A DNA stretch of 64,000 nucleotides from CAWDNM01 sp964521195 (GTDB lineage Bacteria; Actinomycetota; Coriobacteriia; Anaerosomatales; JAAXUF01): NCBI GenBank assembly GCA_964521195.1, contig CAZFRE010000002.1, forward strand, positions 372,001-436,000, read 5' to 3'. Below the pieces are notes generated by a model. That model worked only from the letters and a program-made list of their open reading frames with translations. It made no database searches and was not told the DNA's origin. The position numbers and the translations under genes were made by a program. Below are positions 1 to 10,402 of the stretch, piece by piece (the first letter of the stretch is position 1; each line of letters begins with the position of its first letter).

Positions 1-1899
<1,899 letters not shown>

Positions 1900-1914
<15 letters not shown>

Positions 1915-3327
1915 CGCATCGCTGGGCGCAGGGATGCGCGGCAGGATGATGGTGAAGCGCGCACCCGCACCCTCCACGTTCTCGGCGGTCATAGTGCCTC
2001 CGTGCAGGTCCACGAGCCGCTGCGCGATGGCGAGACCGAGTCCCGCGCCACCGGAGTCTCCCGGTCGAGGCCCCTGGGCGCGGTAGAAGCGGTCGAAGAT
2101 GCGCTCCAGCTCGTCGTGAGGGATGCCGGGGCCGTCGTCCGTCACGCGCAGGTAGACCTGCTGGTCATCGGCTTCACACGACAACGCGATGGTGCCGCCG
2201 TCGGCCGTGTGGGAGAACGCGTTCTTGAGCACATTGAGCAGCGCCTGGTCGAGGAGATCGGGGTCGCCCTCCGTCCACAGGCCCGCCCGGCCCTCGACGG
2301 TGACCGTGCGGTCGCCGAGCGCCCGCACCCGGCCCGCACCCTCGTCGAGAATCGTCCGCACCTCCAGCGGCTGGAAGGTGTGCACGTGGCTTTCGAGCCG
2401 GGCGAGCGCCAGCAGTTCATCGAGCAACCGGCTCATGCGTTCCGACTCGGAGTCGATCATCTCGAGTCCCTGCAGCGCGTCGACGCCTTCCAATCTCCCG
2501 GTGCGCAGCAGCTCGACGTTGCCTCGGACGATCGCCACAGGAGTGCGCAGTTCGTGGCTCGCATCGGCGACGAAGCGGCGTTGCTCGGCGTAGGCGTGTT
2601 CGAGGCGTTCGAGCATCCCGTTGAGCGCGTGCGCGAGCATGCCCAGCTCGTCTTCCGGTCCGTCGTAGTCCATGCGCTTGCCGGGTGAGGCGAGCGAGAT
2701 CGCCGAGGCGGCCTCGGCCATGTCGGTGAGGGGGGCGAGTGAACGCCGCGCGGCCCACACCGAGAGGAGCGAGCCGAGCAGCACCACGACCACGCCCGCG
2801 GCGCCGAGCGAGCCCGCCACCGAGCCGGCGATCGAGGTGGCCACGCCCTCGGCCAGCGCGACCTGGAACGTGCCGAGTGGCGTTCCGCCGGTGCCCACGA
2901 CCGGTACAGAGAGCGTGCGGTACGTGCCGCCGTCGAAGGTCACGTCGCCGAAGACGGGCGCGGTGACCGTGGTTCGTAGCGAGGAGTTGCCGGGCGCGGT
3001 GTCGAGGCGGATCTCGGAGTTCGAGATGGTCCGGCCGCCGGCGAGCGCCAGGATGAGGATCGGGCTCACGCCCGCCTGGCCTCCCGTGCGCCCCGCGAGA
3101 TAGGTGCGCGTCGCGCCGACGAGCGCCTCGCTTGCCGGGGCGCTACGCACCGCCGCCGAGAACGCGGACGCCTCGCGCACGAGGGTGCGGTCCACCTCGG
3201 CGGTGAGGTTTCGCAGGGTGATCGCGTACGCGATGAAGCACAGCGTGATGACCGCCACCGTCGTGGCGAGCGTCATCGTGAGGGCGACGCGACCACTCGC
3301 CGAGAGGCGCCGCTTACGCGTGGACAC
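1900..3327 (-). CDS. Sensor histidine kinase (HAMP, HisKA, HATPase_c)
   Basis: Membrane sensor kinase of a two-component system, 475 residues. Visible: first membrane segment ~15-37, an extracytoplasmic sensor region of ~130 residues, second membrane segment ~171-192, a HAMP-like linker, the phospho-acceptor motif DASHELRTP with His258, then N- and G-box motifs (LKNAFSH, DDGPGIP, ERIFDRFYR, GAGLGLAI). Its 5' end overlaps the response regulator by 14 nt, so the two are translationally coupled. The layout resembles OmpR-class kinases such as the BaeS/CusS type. The signal is unknown. The same-strand genes upstream encode an Asp-rich secreted protein and a 25-haem cytochrome, so control of, or sensing by, the envelope electron-transfer system is an inference. 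Confidence 0.93.
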
Positions 3328-3982
3328 GGTACCCGGCGCCGCGAACCGTCTCGATGACCGAGGGTTCGTCGCGGCGGTCGAGCTTGCGGCGCAGGTAGCT
3401 CACGTACACGTCGACGACGTTGCTGCCTGCATCGAAGCCGATGCCCCAGACCGCATCGAGGATCTGCTGACGCGTCAGGATCTGGCTCGCGTGGCGCATG
3501 AGGTACTCGAGGAGCGCATACTCGCGGGTGGGGAGATCGACTCGGATGTCGTCGCCGCGTGTCGCCACCCGGGTCTTGGTGTCGAGCGTGATGTCGCCGG
3601 CCGTGAGCACGCGCGCTGACGCGGCGCCCTGTCGAGCGGCTGCGCGGACACGTGCCGCGAGCTCGGCGAATGCGAACGGCTTGACGAGGTAGTCGTCGGC
3701 GCCGGCATCGAGCAGGTCGACCTTGTCGTCGACGTCGCCCAACGCGCTCACGACGATGATCGGCACATCAGGACGCCCGACACGGATCGTGGTGAGCACG
3801 TCGGTGCCCCGGCCGTCGGGAAGGATGAGGTCGAGGAGGATCAGGTCGTAGTCGTACGTCGTGCCGAGCGCGATGGCCTCGGAGACGGTGGCGGCCCGCT
3901 CGACCGTGTGCCCCTCGGCGGTCAGTCCCTTGACTACGAACGATGCGATGCTGTCTTCGTCCTCGACCACCAGGATGCGCAC
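3314..3982 (-). CDS. OmpR/PhoB-family response regulator
   Basis: Cytoplasmic DNA-binding response regulator, 222 residues from the chosen GTG. The receiver domain starts VRILVVEDED; the phospho-acceptor is the Asp in ILLDLILPDG (residue 51), with the conserved Lys in LVKPF. The C-terminal winged helix shows the typical LPTREYALLEYL and VDVYVSYLRRKLD motifs. The GTG at 3982 is preferred over an upstream ATG because it directly follows a GGGAGGAAG ribosome-binding site and begins exactly at the receiver fold; the longer version adds a low-complexity Met/Thr/Ser stretch. The start lies 2 nt after the stop of the Asp-rich protein gene and the 3' end overlaps the kinase gene, so the three form one transcription unit. 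Confidence 0.94.
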   Translation of the reverse strand: MRILVVEDEDSIASFVVKGLTAEGHTVERAATVSEAIALGTTYDYDLILLDLILPDGRGTDVLTTIRVGRPDVPIIVVSALGDVDDKVDLLDAGADDYLVKPFAFAELAARVRAAARQGAASARVLTAGDITLDTKTRVATRGDDIRVDLPTREYALLEYLMRHASQILTRQQILDAVWGIGFDAGSNVVDVYVSYLRRKLDRRDEPSVIETVRGAGYRVHA

Positions 3983-3983
3983 G

Positions 3984-4475
3984 CTACTTCCTCCCCTTGA
4001 TGTCGCCCCCCGACTTGGACTTGTCGTGCTCGTCGTCATCGTCGGAGTCATCATCGTCATCATCATCGTCGCTGTCGTGGACGCCCGGCTTCACGACTTC
4101 GAAGTCGTCATCATCGTCATCGTCGGACTTGTCCGCGCCGCTCGCGGGGTCGTCCTTCTTCGACGGCTTGCTCTTCTTCTTACCCGAGTCGGCATCCTTC
4201 GTGGAGGTGACGGTGGGCGCGATGGTGCGCGCGCGCACGGAAGTCGGCTTCGACGCGCGGCCCTTGGCCTTCGGTGCTTTGGAGGAGTCGGCGGTGTCCG
4301 CGGTCGCAGCCGGCGTGGTCGTGGCGAGCGGAGAGCTGTCGAGCGGGCGGTTGGTGACCACATTGGTCACGTCATCGGCACTCGGCGATCCGCTACCGCC
4401 GGCGACTGCGAACGCCACCGTCGCCACTCCCAGCAGGGCGACGACAGCGAGCGCGACTTTGAGTGTGCTCTTCAT
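3984..4475 (-). CDS. Secreted Asp/Ser/Lys-rich acidic protein, unknown function
   Basis: A 163-residue protein I cannot assign to a family. It begins with a clear signal sequence (MKSTLKVALAVVALLG, ending near AVAGG). The mature part is low complexity: an Ala/Thr/Lys-rich middle, then long Asp and Asp-Ser runs (two acidic tracts of about 8-13 residues), ending SGGDIKGRK. Asp runs of this kind can bind Ca2+ or other cations, or make a disordered anionic tail; that is inference. The start at 4475 was chosen because the upstream extension (MRQCPC...) would displace the signal peptide. It sits between the 25-haem cytochrome gene (61 nt upstream) and the response regulator (2 nt downstream), so it is probably co-transcribed with the sensor system. 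Confidence 0.72.
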   Translation of the reverse strand: MKSTLKVALAVVALLGVATVAFAVAGGSGSPSADDVTNVVTNRPLDSSPLATTTPAATADTADSSKAPKAKGRASKPTSVRARTIAPTVTSTKDADSGKKKSKPSKKDDPASGADKSDDDDDDDFEVVKPGVHDSDDDDDDDDSDDDDEHDKSKSGGDIKGRK

Positions 4476-4535
4476 CGGATCCAGCTTCGATCGTCGTGGA
4501 CAGGGGCATTGTCGCAAATTCCGGGCCCGGCGGCG

Positions 4536-6242
4536 CTAGTCATCGGGGTTGTTCGAGTCGTGGCACGACGTGCACGAGTAGCTGTTGTAGCCGTTCGGGT
4601 GGCACTTGGTGCACGAGAAGCTCGTCGAGCGGTGCTCGCCTCCCGGGATACGCGGGTGGGAGAACGCCCAGCTCTTGCCGGGGTTGTTGTGGCACGTCGA
4701 GCACTGACCGCTCGAGTGTCCGGACGGTCGGTTGTGGCATCCGGAGCAGTTGGCGCCACTACCCGGGTGCGAGAACGCCCAGCTCTTGCCAGGGCTCTTG
4801 TGGCAGCTCGTGCAGGATCCGCTCTCGTGGCCGGAGGGGCGCTTGTGGCAGCTCGAGCAGCTGGAGCCGCTGCCCGGGTGCGAGAACGCCCAGCTCTTGC
4901 CGGCACGCTTGTGGCAGCTCGAGCAGGAGCCGCTCTTGTGTCCGCCGGGACGGTTATGACACGACGAGCACTTCGAGCCGTTGCCGGGGTGGGAGAACGC
5001 CCAGCTCGTGCCGGTGCGCTTGTGGCAACTGGAGCACTGGCCGCTCTTGTGTCCGCCGGGACGGTTGTGGCAGCTCGAGCAGCTCGATCCCGAGCCCGGG
5101 TGCGAGAACGCCCAACTGGAACCGGCGCGCTTGTGGCAGCTCGCGCACGAACCGCTCCGGTGCCCTGACGGACGCGCATGGCAGCTCGCGCAGTTCGTAC
5201 CGTTCGCAGGATGAGCGAACGCCCAGTTCTTGCCGGTGTTCTTGTGACAGCCGGAGCAGCTGCCGGCGCGATGCCCGGAAGGACGATCGTGACACGAGGC
5301 GCACGCACTGCTGCTGGCCGGGTGGTCGAACGCCCAGTTCTTGCCGGCGTTGTCGTGGCAGCTCGCGCAGTCGCCGGCGCGGTGCTTGGCCGGGCGCACA
5401 TGGCACGACGCGCACTTCTCGGCGTTGTCGTGGTTGTAGTCCCAGCTCTTGCCCGGCGCCGGGTGGCACGACGCGCACTGGGTCTTGGTGGTGTGGTTCG
5501 CGGGGAGCTTGTGGCACGAGGCGCAGTCCACGCCGCTGGCGGGGTGCGTGAACGTGAACGTCTCGGCGGGCTGGTGACATGACGAACACTCGCCGCGCGG
5601 CTTGTGCTCGGTGGTGTGGCACGAGGAACAGGGGGTCGTCGACATCACGTGACACTGGGAACAGCTGACCGACTTGTGACCTGGAAGATCGGCGGCACCG
5701 CCGTCGACGGTCGCCTCGGTGGTCTCGGCCGACGCCGCGGCTGAGGCGGCTGCGGGGTTCAGGACGCCCGCATCGCGCAGGGCGGCGGTCGTGACATCGT
5801 GGCCCGCTTCGCCGTGGCACTGCATGCACGGCTTGCCCTTCGCATGGGTCGCGTGATCGAAGCCGGAGATCGCGGGCTTGATGTCCTCGTGGCACCGGAT
5901 GCAGCGCGAGTCGGGAACCTCGGGCTTGGTGTCGCGCGGGAACAGTGTGTCGCCCTGCACGTGGGCGGCGAGTTCCTTCATGGCCTCGACCTTGTGGGTC
6001 AGCCGCGCGACTTCGCCCGGCTCGACGTGGCACTCGATGCAGGCCACATCCTTGTGCGGGCCCTCGGCCCACGCATCATAGAATGGGCCCATCTCGTGAC
6101 AGGCGGCTCCGCAGAAGCCGGACTTGTCGGTCGCCTTCGCGACTCCGAGGAAGGCGGCGCCGAGGACGCCTGCTACCAGCGCACCTCCGATGAGGATCGC
6201 TACGAGGCGGTTCGTCTGCGCCCAGCTCTTGATTCGTGCCAT
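4536..6242 (-). CDS. Membrane-anchored 25-haem c-type cytochrome with 37-residue tandem repeats
   Basis: Predicted extracytoplasmic electron-transfer protein, 568 residues. An N-terminal membrane anchor (~12-34) leads into a NapC/NirT-like segment with CGAACHEM (a CX3CH site) and CIECH. I count 24 CXXCH sites plus the CX3CH site. Residues 227-521 are eight tandem units of 36-37 residues, each carrying two haem sites in the pattern GKSWAFSHPG-CSSCH-RP-GH-CSSCH; a ninth, degenerate unit ends the protein. No catalytic domain is visible, so a haem wire is the most likely role. The ATG at 6242 is preceded by GGGGAG and begins directly at the anchor; an upstream ATG would add 33 residues of unlikely sequence. 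It heads a minus-strand run with the acidic protein and two-component genes. Confidence 0.9.
   Translation of the reverse strand: MARIKSWAQTNRLVAILIGGALVAGVLGAAFLGVAKATDKSGFCGAACHEMGPFYDAWAEGPHKDVACIECHVEPGEVARLTHKVEAMKELAAHVQGDTLFPRDTKPEVPDSRCIRCHEDIKPAISGFDHATHAKGKPCMQCHGEAGHDVTTAALRDAGVLNPAAASAAASAETTEATVDGGAADLPGHKSVSCSQCHVMSTTPCSSCHTTEHKPRGECSSCHQPAETFTFTHPASGVDCASCHKLPANHTTKTQCASCHPAPGKSWDYNHDNAEKCASCHVRPAKHRAGDCASCHDNAGKNWAFDHPASSSACASCHDRPSGHRAGSCSGCHKNTGKNWAFAHPANGTNCASCHARPSGHRSGSCASCHKRAGSSWAFSHPGSGSSCSSCHNRPGGHKSGQCSSCHKRTGTSWAFSHPGNGSKCSSCHNRPGGHKSGSCSSCHKRAGKSWAFSHPGSGSSCSSCHKRPSGHESGSCTSCHKSPGKSWAFSHPGSGANCSGCHNRPSGHSSGQCSTCHNNPGKSWAFSHPRIPGGEHRSTSFSCTKCHPNGYNSYSCTSCHDSNNPDD
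4680..5453 (-). repeat. Seven 111-bp (one 108-bp) in-frame tandem repeats encoding dihaem units
   Basis: Within the 25-haem cytochrome, units begin at protein residues 264, 300, 337, 374, 411, 448 and 485, so six of the seven are exactly 37 codons (111 bp). A related, more diverged unit precedes them (residues 227-263) and a degenerate one follows from 522. At DNA level the block GAACGCCCAGCTCTTGCC recurs with small changes at nearly every unit boundary. The later units (374-521) are more alike than the first three, which suggests recent duplication towards the C-terminal end. Confidence 0.9.
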
Positions 6243-6348
6243 GGAGGTACTCCCCTGACCTTTGGGTTCCTTCGTTTCCCAGCATCGGCCGCTTGGGTGA
6301 GGGCCAGATGAGAGCCGAGTGAGAAAACCCTCACGCACCACCCCGCGT

Positions 6349-6377
6349 TTGACACTGCCTGCGGGCGTCGGGACAAT
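6349..6377 (+). promoter_or_regulatory. Sigma-70-type promoter of the selenocysteine tRNA
   Basis: TTGACA at 6349-6354 and GACAAT at 6372-6377, separated by exactly 17 nt. The -10 element ends 8 nt before the first base of the tRNA at 6386, as expected for a dedicated tRNA promoter. It faces away from the cytochrome gene that starts at 6242 on the other strand. Confidence 0.8.
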
Positions 6378-6385
6378 GCGCCGAT

Positions 6386-6482
6386 GGAGGCGGATGGTTC
6401 CTGGTGGGGCCCCTGGTCTTCAAAACCAGCGTGGGGCGTGAAGAGCGTCCCGGGTGTGTTCGATTCGCACACGCCTCCGCCA
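6386..6482 (+). tRNA. selC: tRNA-Sec (anticodon UCA)
   Basis: Inserts selenocysteine at UGA. Seen in sequence: acceptor GGAGGCG (6386-6392) pairs with CGCCTCC (6472-6478), followed by discriminator G and an encoded CCA (6480-6482). The D-arm is the Sec-specific long type, with six pairs (GGTTCC/GGGGCC, 6396-6411) closed by a tetraloop. The anticodon loop CTTCAAA (6418-6424) carries TCA at 6420-6422. There is a long variable arm (about 6431-6451). The T-loop is TTCGATT. The eighth acceptor pair expected in bacterial tRNA-Sec appears as G-A here, the only irregularity. The pairing with selB at the window start is strong supporting context. Confidence 0.95.
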
Positions 6483-6577
6483 CGTGTGCTCACCGGCCGA
6501 CCGCTCGCGCGGCGGCCGCAGACGTTTCCGCACCGGCCCGGTCGCCGGTGCGTGGCTCGCATGGGAAAGGGGAGGCG

Positions 6578-7054
6578 ATGCGTGTTCGCTTGTCGGTAGT
6601 GGTCGCGATGGTCGCGACCGCGCTCGCACTGTCGGGTTGCTCGGTGAAGGCCGTGCTCGACAAGCAGTTCGCGCCCGACCCCAAGACGGTCACCGTCGAG
6701 GCGACGATCGCGGTGCCCGGCGCCTCCGTCGAAGGCACGATAACCGAGGGCTTCCCCGAGACGGTCGCGCTGTGGCCGGGTGCGGTCGTGGCGAAGTCGA
6801 AGACGACCAAGACTCCCCAGGGCGCGTCGTACTCCACGGTCCTGAACACGCCCGACCCCTACGATGACGTGCTCGCCGGGGTGGGCGAGGGGCTCAAGCA
6901 GGCCGCGTGGAAGGTCGAGGCGATCGACGCGAGCAACGAGGAGCAGAAGGTGACACTGCTCACGATCTCGAACGAGGACGCCGACGGCATCGTCACGGTC
7001 ACGTCGCAGCCGGACAAGCCGGTGCGTATCGAGTACGTCATCACGCCCAAGTAG
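6578..7054 (+). CDS. Predicted lipoprotein, unknown function
   Basis: Short secreted protein of 158 residues. It begins with a hydrophobic signal ending in the lipobox LSGC (Cys ~21), so it should be lipid-anchored on the outer face of the membrane. The mature part is a compact alpha/beta-looking domain, with GAVVAKSKTTKTPQG in the middle and a terminal VRIEYVITPK strand. I do not recognise the family. The ATG at 6578 was chosen because GGGGAGG lies 4 nt upstream and the signal peptide starts immediately. It begins ~95 nt after tRNA-Sec and may be read from its own promoter; no functional link to selenium is implied. Confidence 0.75.
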   Translation: MRVRLSVVVAMVATALALSGCSVKAVLDKQFAPDPKTVTVEATIAVPGASVEGTITEGFPETVALWPGAVVAKSKTTKTPQGASYSTVLNTPDPYDDVLAGVGEGLKQAAWKVEAIDASNEEQKVTLLTISNEDADGIVTVTSQPDKPVRIEYVITPK

Positions 7055-7149
7055 CTGCCACCGCCCGGCGAGAGCGGGTACAAACCGCTTGCGGCGAGAG
7101 GTCGGGCTCACGACGGGCGCGCGCTTGCGGACCGCCGAGGAGGACGAGC

Positions 7150-8175
7150 GTGGCCGAAGTCATCTCCAAGAAGGTGCACGTCGGCATCAGCGCGTGCGCG
7201 TTCGGGTGCCCCGTGCGCTACAACGGTCGAGGGTTCGACTCGCTGGCCGTGCTCGGGCGGGAGCGCACCGACTTCGTGTTCACCCCGGTCTGCCCCGAGT
7301 GCCTCGCCGGTTTCGGCGTGCCGAGGACCCCGATCCATCTCACAGGCACCGGCGCCGAGGTGCTGGCGGGCGACGCGGCCGTGCGCGACCGGCACGGCAA
7401 TGACGTCACCGACCCGCTCGTGCGGGGCTGCACCGATGCGCTCGCCGCGCTGCGCCGCGCTGGCGTCGTCGCGTTCATCGCGAAGGAGACCTCGCCCACG
7501 TGCGGGCTCGCCAAGGCGCGCGTCGGCAAGCGGCGGACCGAGCAGCGCGGTACGGGAGTGTTCGGCGAGCTCCTCGCGCGCGAAGGCATCTTCCTGATCT
7601 CCGACGAGTCGCTCGCGAACCCGCTCATGTGGTGGGACGCGCGCCGCCGGCTGCACGCGTGGCTGTGGCTGCGCGATCGCGAGGTCGTTCGAGCCCGTGA
7701 CCTGTACGACGCGTGGCACGTGCTGAAGTTCCTGGTACAGGAGACGGACCGTCCGCGCGCGGACGCGATCGGTCGCGAACTCGCTGCACTCCCCAAACGC
7801 CCGGCCGCCGACGAGCTGGCTCGTATCCGCGATGGCATCCTCGACGCCTTGCGCACGAGGTCGTCCACGCGGCGCATCCGGGGAGCGATGTGGAAGACGT
7901 ACGTCCACGCCAGGAAGAAGGGCAAGCTCGACGGCGTGGACCTGCACGACCTGACACTCGATTCGCCCGAAGTCGTCGGCAACGTCATGCAGTTGGCGCG
8001 CGAGCTCGTGACCCTCGAGCGCATCTCGTTCGAGAACGACCTGCTGTTCGGGACGAGCCCGGTCATCCGCCGAGACGGGCGGCGCATCGCGGCGCTCGAG
8101 CAGGCGCGAGGGGACGCGCAGGCGGCGGCCGTCGACCCCGACGCGGCGGGTCTCTCGGAGGTGCGCAGCGAATGA
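7150..8175 (+). CDS. DUF523/DUF1722 domain protein
   Basis: 341-residue protein with two recognisable parts. The N-terminal DUF523 domain (to ~165) has conserved Cys motifs (GISACAFGCPVRYNG, FTPVCPECLAGFG, ETSPTCG) that probably bind a metal or Fe-S centre. The C-terminal DUF1722 (YbgA-type) domain runs from ~165 (WLWLRDREVVRARDLYDAWH) to ~305. This fused form is widespread in bacteria but has no settled biochemical role. The GTG at 7150 follows GAGGAGGA and is the best start. The stop overlaps the ATG of the downstream ABC ATPase (ATGA), so it is translationally coupled to the fetAB-like pair, which hints at metal or sulfur handling (inference). Confidence 0.85.
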   Translation: MAEVISKKVHVGISACAFGCPVRYNGRGFDSLAVLGRERTDFVFTPVCPECLAGFGVPRTPIHLTGTGAEVLAGDAAVRDRHGNDVTDPLVRGCTDALAALRRAGVVAFIAKETSPTCGLAKARVGKRRTEQRGTGVFGELLAREGIFLISDESLANPLMWWDARRRLHAWLWLRDREVVRARDLYDAWHVLKFLVQETDRPRADAIGRELAALPKRPAADELARIRDGILDALRTRSSTRRIRGAMWKTYVHARKKGKLDGVDLHDLTLDSPEVVGNVMQLARELVTLERISFENDLLFGTSPVIRRDGRRIAALEQARGDAQAAAVDPDAAGLSEVRSE

Positions 8176-8852
8176 CGCCGCTCCTGCGCGCGCGTGACAT
8201 CACCGCGGTCCTGCCCGCCGAGGGTGGTGCCGCCCGCGTCCTCGACGCCATCGAGCTCTCGCTCGACGCGGCCGAGATCGTCGACATCGTCGGCCCGTCC
8301 GGCTCCGGCAAGACGACGCTGCTTCGCGCCCTCGCGCGGCTGCTGCCGGGCGCGAGTGCGCACCTTGAGCTCGATGGCGTACCCGCCGAGCAGATCGCGC
8401 CGAGCGTGTGGCGCTCGCAGGTGGCGCTCCTGCCGCAGAAGCCGGCGATCGTCGACGGTGACGTGCGCACGAATCTGCTGCTCCCTTGGACCCTGCACGT
8501 CCGGCACGCGCAGCCGCGCCCCGGCGACTCATCACTTGCGGCAGCCCTCGGGCGCGTCGGCATGGGCGACGTCGGGCTCGACCGCGACGCCGCGCGGCTG
8601 TCGGTGGGACAGGCTGCACGCGTGGCACTCACGCGGGTGCTGCTGACGTCGCCTCGCGTGCTGCTGCTCGACGAACCTGACGCCGCGCTGGACGAGGCGT
8701 CTGCGGAGGCTGTCGGCTCGCTGACGCGCGAGTTCGCTTCGGCCGGGGGAGGCGTCGTGCGCGTGCGGCACCATCGCAGCGACGGCCTCGCCTCGCGACG
8801 GCTGCGCCTCGCGAAGGGCCTGCTCGCAGCCGAAGGCGAGGCGGCATCGTGA
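8172..8852 (+). CDS. fetA: ABC transporter ATPase, FetA (YbbL) type
   Basis: Cytoplasmic ATPase subunit of an ABC exporter, 226 residues. Walker A is GPSGSGKTT (~41-49), the Q-loop region is VALLPQKP, the signature is the variant LSVGQAARVAL, and Walker B is VLLLDEPDAALD. The partner is the 12-kb-window-unique UPF0014 permease immediately downstream, with which it overlaps by 4 nt. The E. coli FetAB pair is an iron exporter linked to oxidative stress; transfer of that substrate to this organism is inference. The N-terminus (ATG overlapping the previous stop) is well supported by the ATGA junction. Confidence 0.87.
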   Translation: MTPLLRARDITAVLPAEGGAARVLDAIELSLDAAEIVDIVGPSGSGKTTLLRALARLLPGASAHLELDGVPAEQIAPSVWRSQVALLPQKPAIVDGDVRTNLLLPWTLHVRHAQPRPGDSSLAAALGRVGMGDVGLDRDAARLSVGQAARVALTRVLLTSPRVLLLDEPDAALDEASAEAVGSLTREFASAGGGVVRVRHHRSDGLASRRLRLAKGLLAAEGEAAS

Positions 8853-9661
8853 CCGGGGCGGCCGGCGGGGTGATCGTCATCGGGCCGTGGCAGCTCGCGC
8901 TCGCGACGCTGTTCGTCGTGTTCGTCGGAATCGTCTCGATACGGCTCTCGCTCGGCATCACGAAGGACCTGGCGATCGCCACCGTGCGGACGTACGTGCA
9001 ACTTCTCGTTCTGGGGTTCGTGCTGCGCTGGGTGTTCGGCATCGATTCGCCGTGGCTCGTGGTCGGGATCGTGCTGCTGATGGTCGTCATGGCCGCGCAG
9101 ATCATCCTCAAGCGGAGCCCCGATGCCCCGCGTGGCATCTTCGGAAGCGCGTTCGTGTCGATGGCGCTCACCGGCTTCATCGTGACCTTTTCGGTCACCG
9201 GGGTGATCGTGCAGGTGGAGCCGTGGTACCTGCCCCAGTACGTGATCCCGCTCGCGGGCATGGTGATCGGCAACTCGATGACGGGCATCGCGCTCGCGCT
9301 CGAGCGCGTCTTCGCCGATCTCGACGCCCGTGAGGAGGAGGTGCTCGCGCTGACAGCGCTGGGCGCGACTCCGTGGGAGGCGTCGCACGGCGCCATCAGG
9401 CTCGCTTTGCGCGCCGGGCTCATTCCCACGATCAATTCGATGGCGGCCGCGGGCATCGTCTTCATCCCCGGCATGATGTCGGGGCAGATCCTCGCCGGCG
9501 CCGATCCCGTGACCGCCACCGGCTACCAGATCGTCGTGATGCTGATGGTAGCTGCCGCCACCGCGCTCGGCAGCGTCGCGGCGCTGCTGCTCACCTACAA
9601 GCGCCGCTTCACGCGCGACGGGGTCTTCCTCGAGAAAGGCTTCCGAGAAGACCGCGCGTGA
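8849..9661 (+). CDS. fetB: ABC exporter permease, FetB (UPF0014/YbbM) type
   Basis: Integral membrane protein of 270 residues with about seven hydrophobic segments. It carries the UPF0014 signatures IGNSMTGIALALERV and EEEVLALTALGATPWEA, plus the late motif GIVFIPGMMSGQILAG. It starts at a GTG that overlaps the ATPase stop by 4 nt, so the two subunits are made together. The known family role is export of iron (E. coli FetB); selectivity here is untested. A strong terminator hairpin follows 24 nt after the stop. Confidence 0.9.
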   Translation: MTGAAGGVIVIGPWQLALATLFVVFVGIVSIRLSLGITKDLAIATVRTYVQLLVLGFVLRWVFGIDSPWLVVGIVLLMVVMAAQIILKRSPDAPRGIFGSAFVSMALTGFIVTFSVTGVIVQVEPWYLPQYVIPLAGMVIGNSMTGIALALERVFADLDAREEEVLALTALGATPWEASHGAIRLALRAGLIPTINSMAAAGIVFIPGMMSGQILAGADPVTATGYQIVVMLMVAAATALGSVAALLLTYKRRFTRDGVFLEKGFREDRA

Positions 9662-9684
9662 CTCGAACGGGTCACCCGACGCAG

Positions 9685-9717
9685 AAACGCCGCCGCGGGC
9701 CGACCGCGACGGCGTTT
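9685..9717. terminator. Bidirectional intrinsic terminator between fetB and the convergent gene
   Basis: AAACGCCG (9685-9692) pairs with CGGCGTTT (9710-9717), and inside it CGCGG pairs with CCGCG. The stem is flanked by A's on one side and T's on the other, so it can stop transcription of fetB and of the convergent membrane-protein gene ending at 9743. Confidence 0.8.
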
Positions 9718-9742
9718 CGTCATCTGGTGTGTGTCGCGCGCG

Positions 9743-10198
9743 CTACACGCTGGGTGCGGGCGGCTGGTATGCCGGCGGCGCGGCGGGCGCCGGTGCTGCG
9801 GCGACGCCGCCCGGTCCCACGTACTGCGCGCTGCCGAAGCCGAGAATCAACATGAAGATGAACGGGAGGAAGATGAGGCCCACGGTGAAGCCCACACCCT
9901 TCCCGAACGACTTGGACAGGTCGTTGTACACCATGATGAGGATCACGAGGTTCACGAGCGGGATCAGCATGAGCAGAATCCACCACATCGGGCGCCCGAC
10001 GATCCTGAGGAGCACGAGCGTGCTCCAGATCGGGATGATCGAGTACCAGCCGGGCTCGCCCGCCTTCGTGAACACCTTCCACATCGCGACGATGATGAGA
10101 ACGATGACGGCGAAGTACACGAGCCCCATCACACCACTGAAGATGCCGGCGACGGCCCCCACTCCCGAATCGCCGTAGAGCGTCGGATCCTGGTTCAT
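9743..10198 (-). CDS. Small DUF5684-like membrane protein
   Basis: A 151-residue membrane protein with four hydrophobic segments. The centre has the pattern KAGEPGWYSIIPIWSTLVLL..VGRPMWWILLMLIP, which I associate with the DUF5684 family (small actinobacterial membrane proteins, sometimes near signal peptidase genes). The C-terminal tail is Pro/Ala-rich (GVAAAPAPAAPPAYQPPAP) and probably cytoplasmic and disordered. The ATG at 10198 is preceded by AGGAGGGG and starts the recognisable protein, whereas a longer in-frame extension upstream has no such signal. Function unknown. Confidence 0.75.
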   Translation of the reverse strand: MNQDPTLYGDSGVGAVAGIFSGVMGLVYFAVIVLIIVAMWKVFTKAGEPGWYSIIPIWSTLVLLRIVGRPMWWILLMLIPLVNLVILIMVYNDLSKSFGKGVGFTVGLIFLPFIFMLILGFGSAQYVGPGGVAAAPAPAAPPAYQPPAPSV

Positions 10199-10402
10199 CA
10201 GCCCCTCCTCTGCTGAAGGCCGCACGTGGTGCGGCATCGACGTCATGCCAATCGTACGCCTATCGACTACCCGCGCAATATCGCCGCTGCCCGGTGGCAC
10301 GTCTGCTACCATTACGCGGGTGGCGGACGGGCGCGATTCCTGCACGATTCCACCGGTCAGGTACACGCGCCGCACGCGCGGGATTTCCTCTCGGGGAGGG
10401 CC

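Noticed and set aside
3861..5168. Long open frames on the plus strand antisense to the repeat cytochrome
   Set aside because: They are mirror images of the GC-rich repeats; no ribosome-binding site, no recognisable domain, and the opposite strand has clear haem motifs.
4680..5453. Tandem DNA repeat as a CRISPR array
   Set aside because: Repeats are head-to-tail, 111 bp, without unique spacers, and in frame within a coding gene for CXXCH units.
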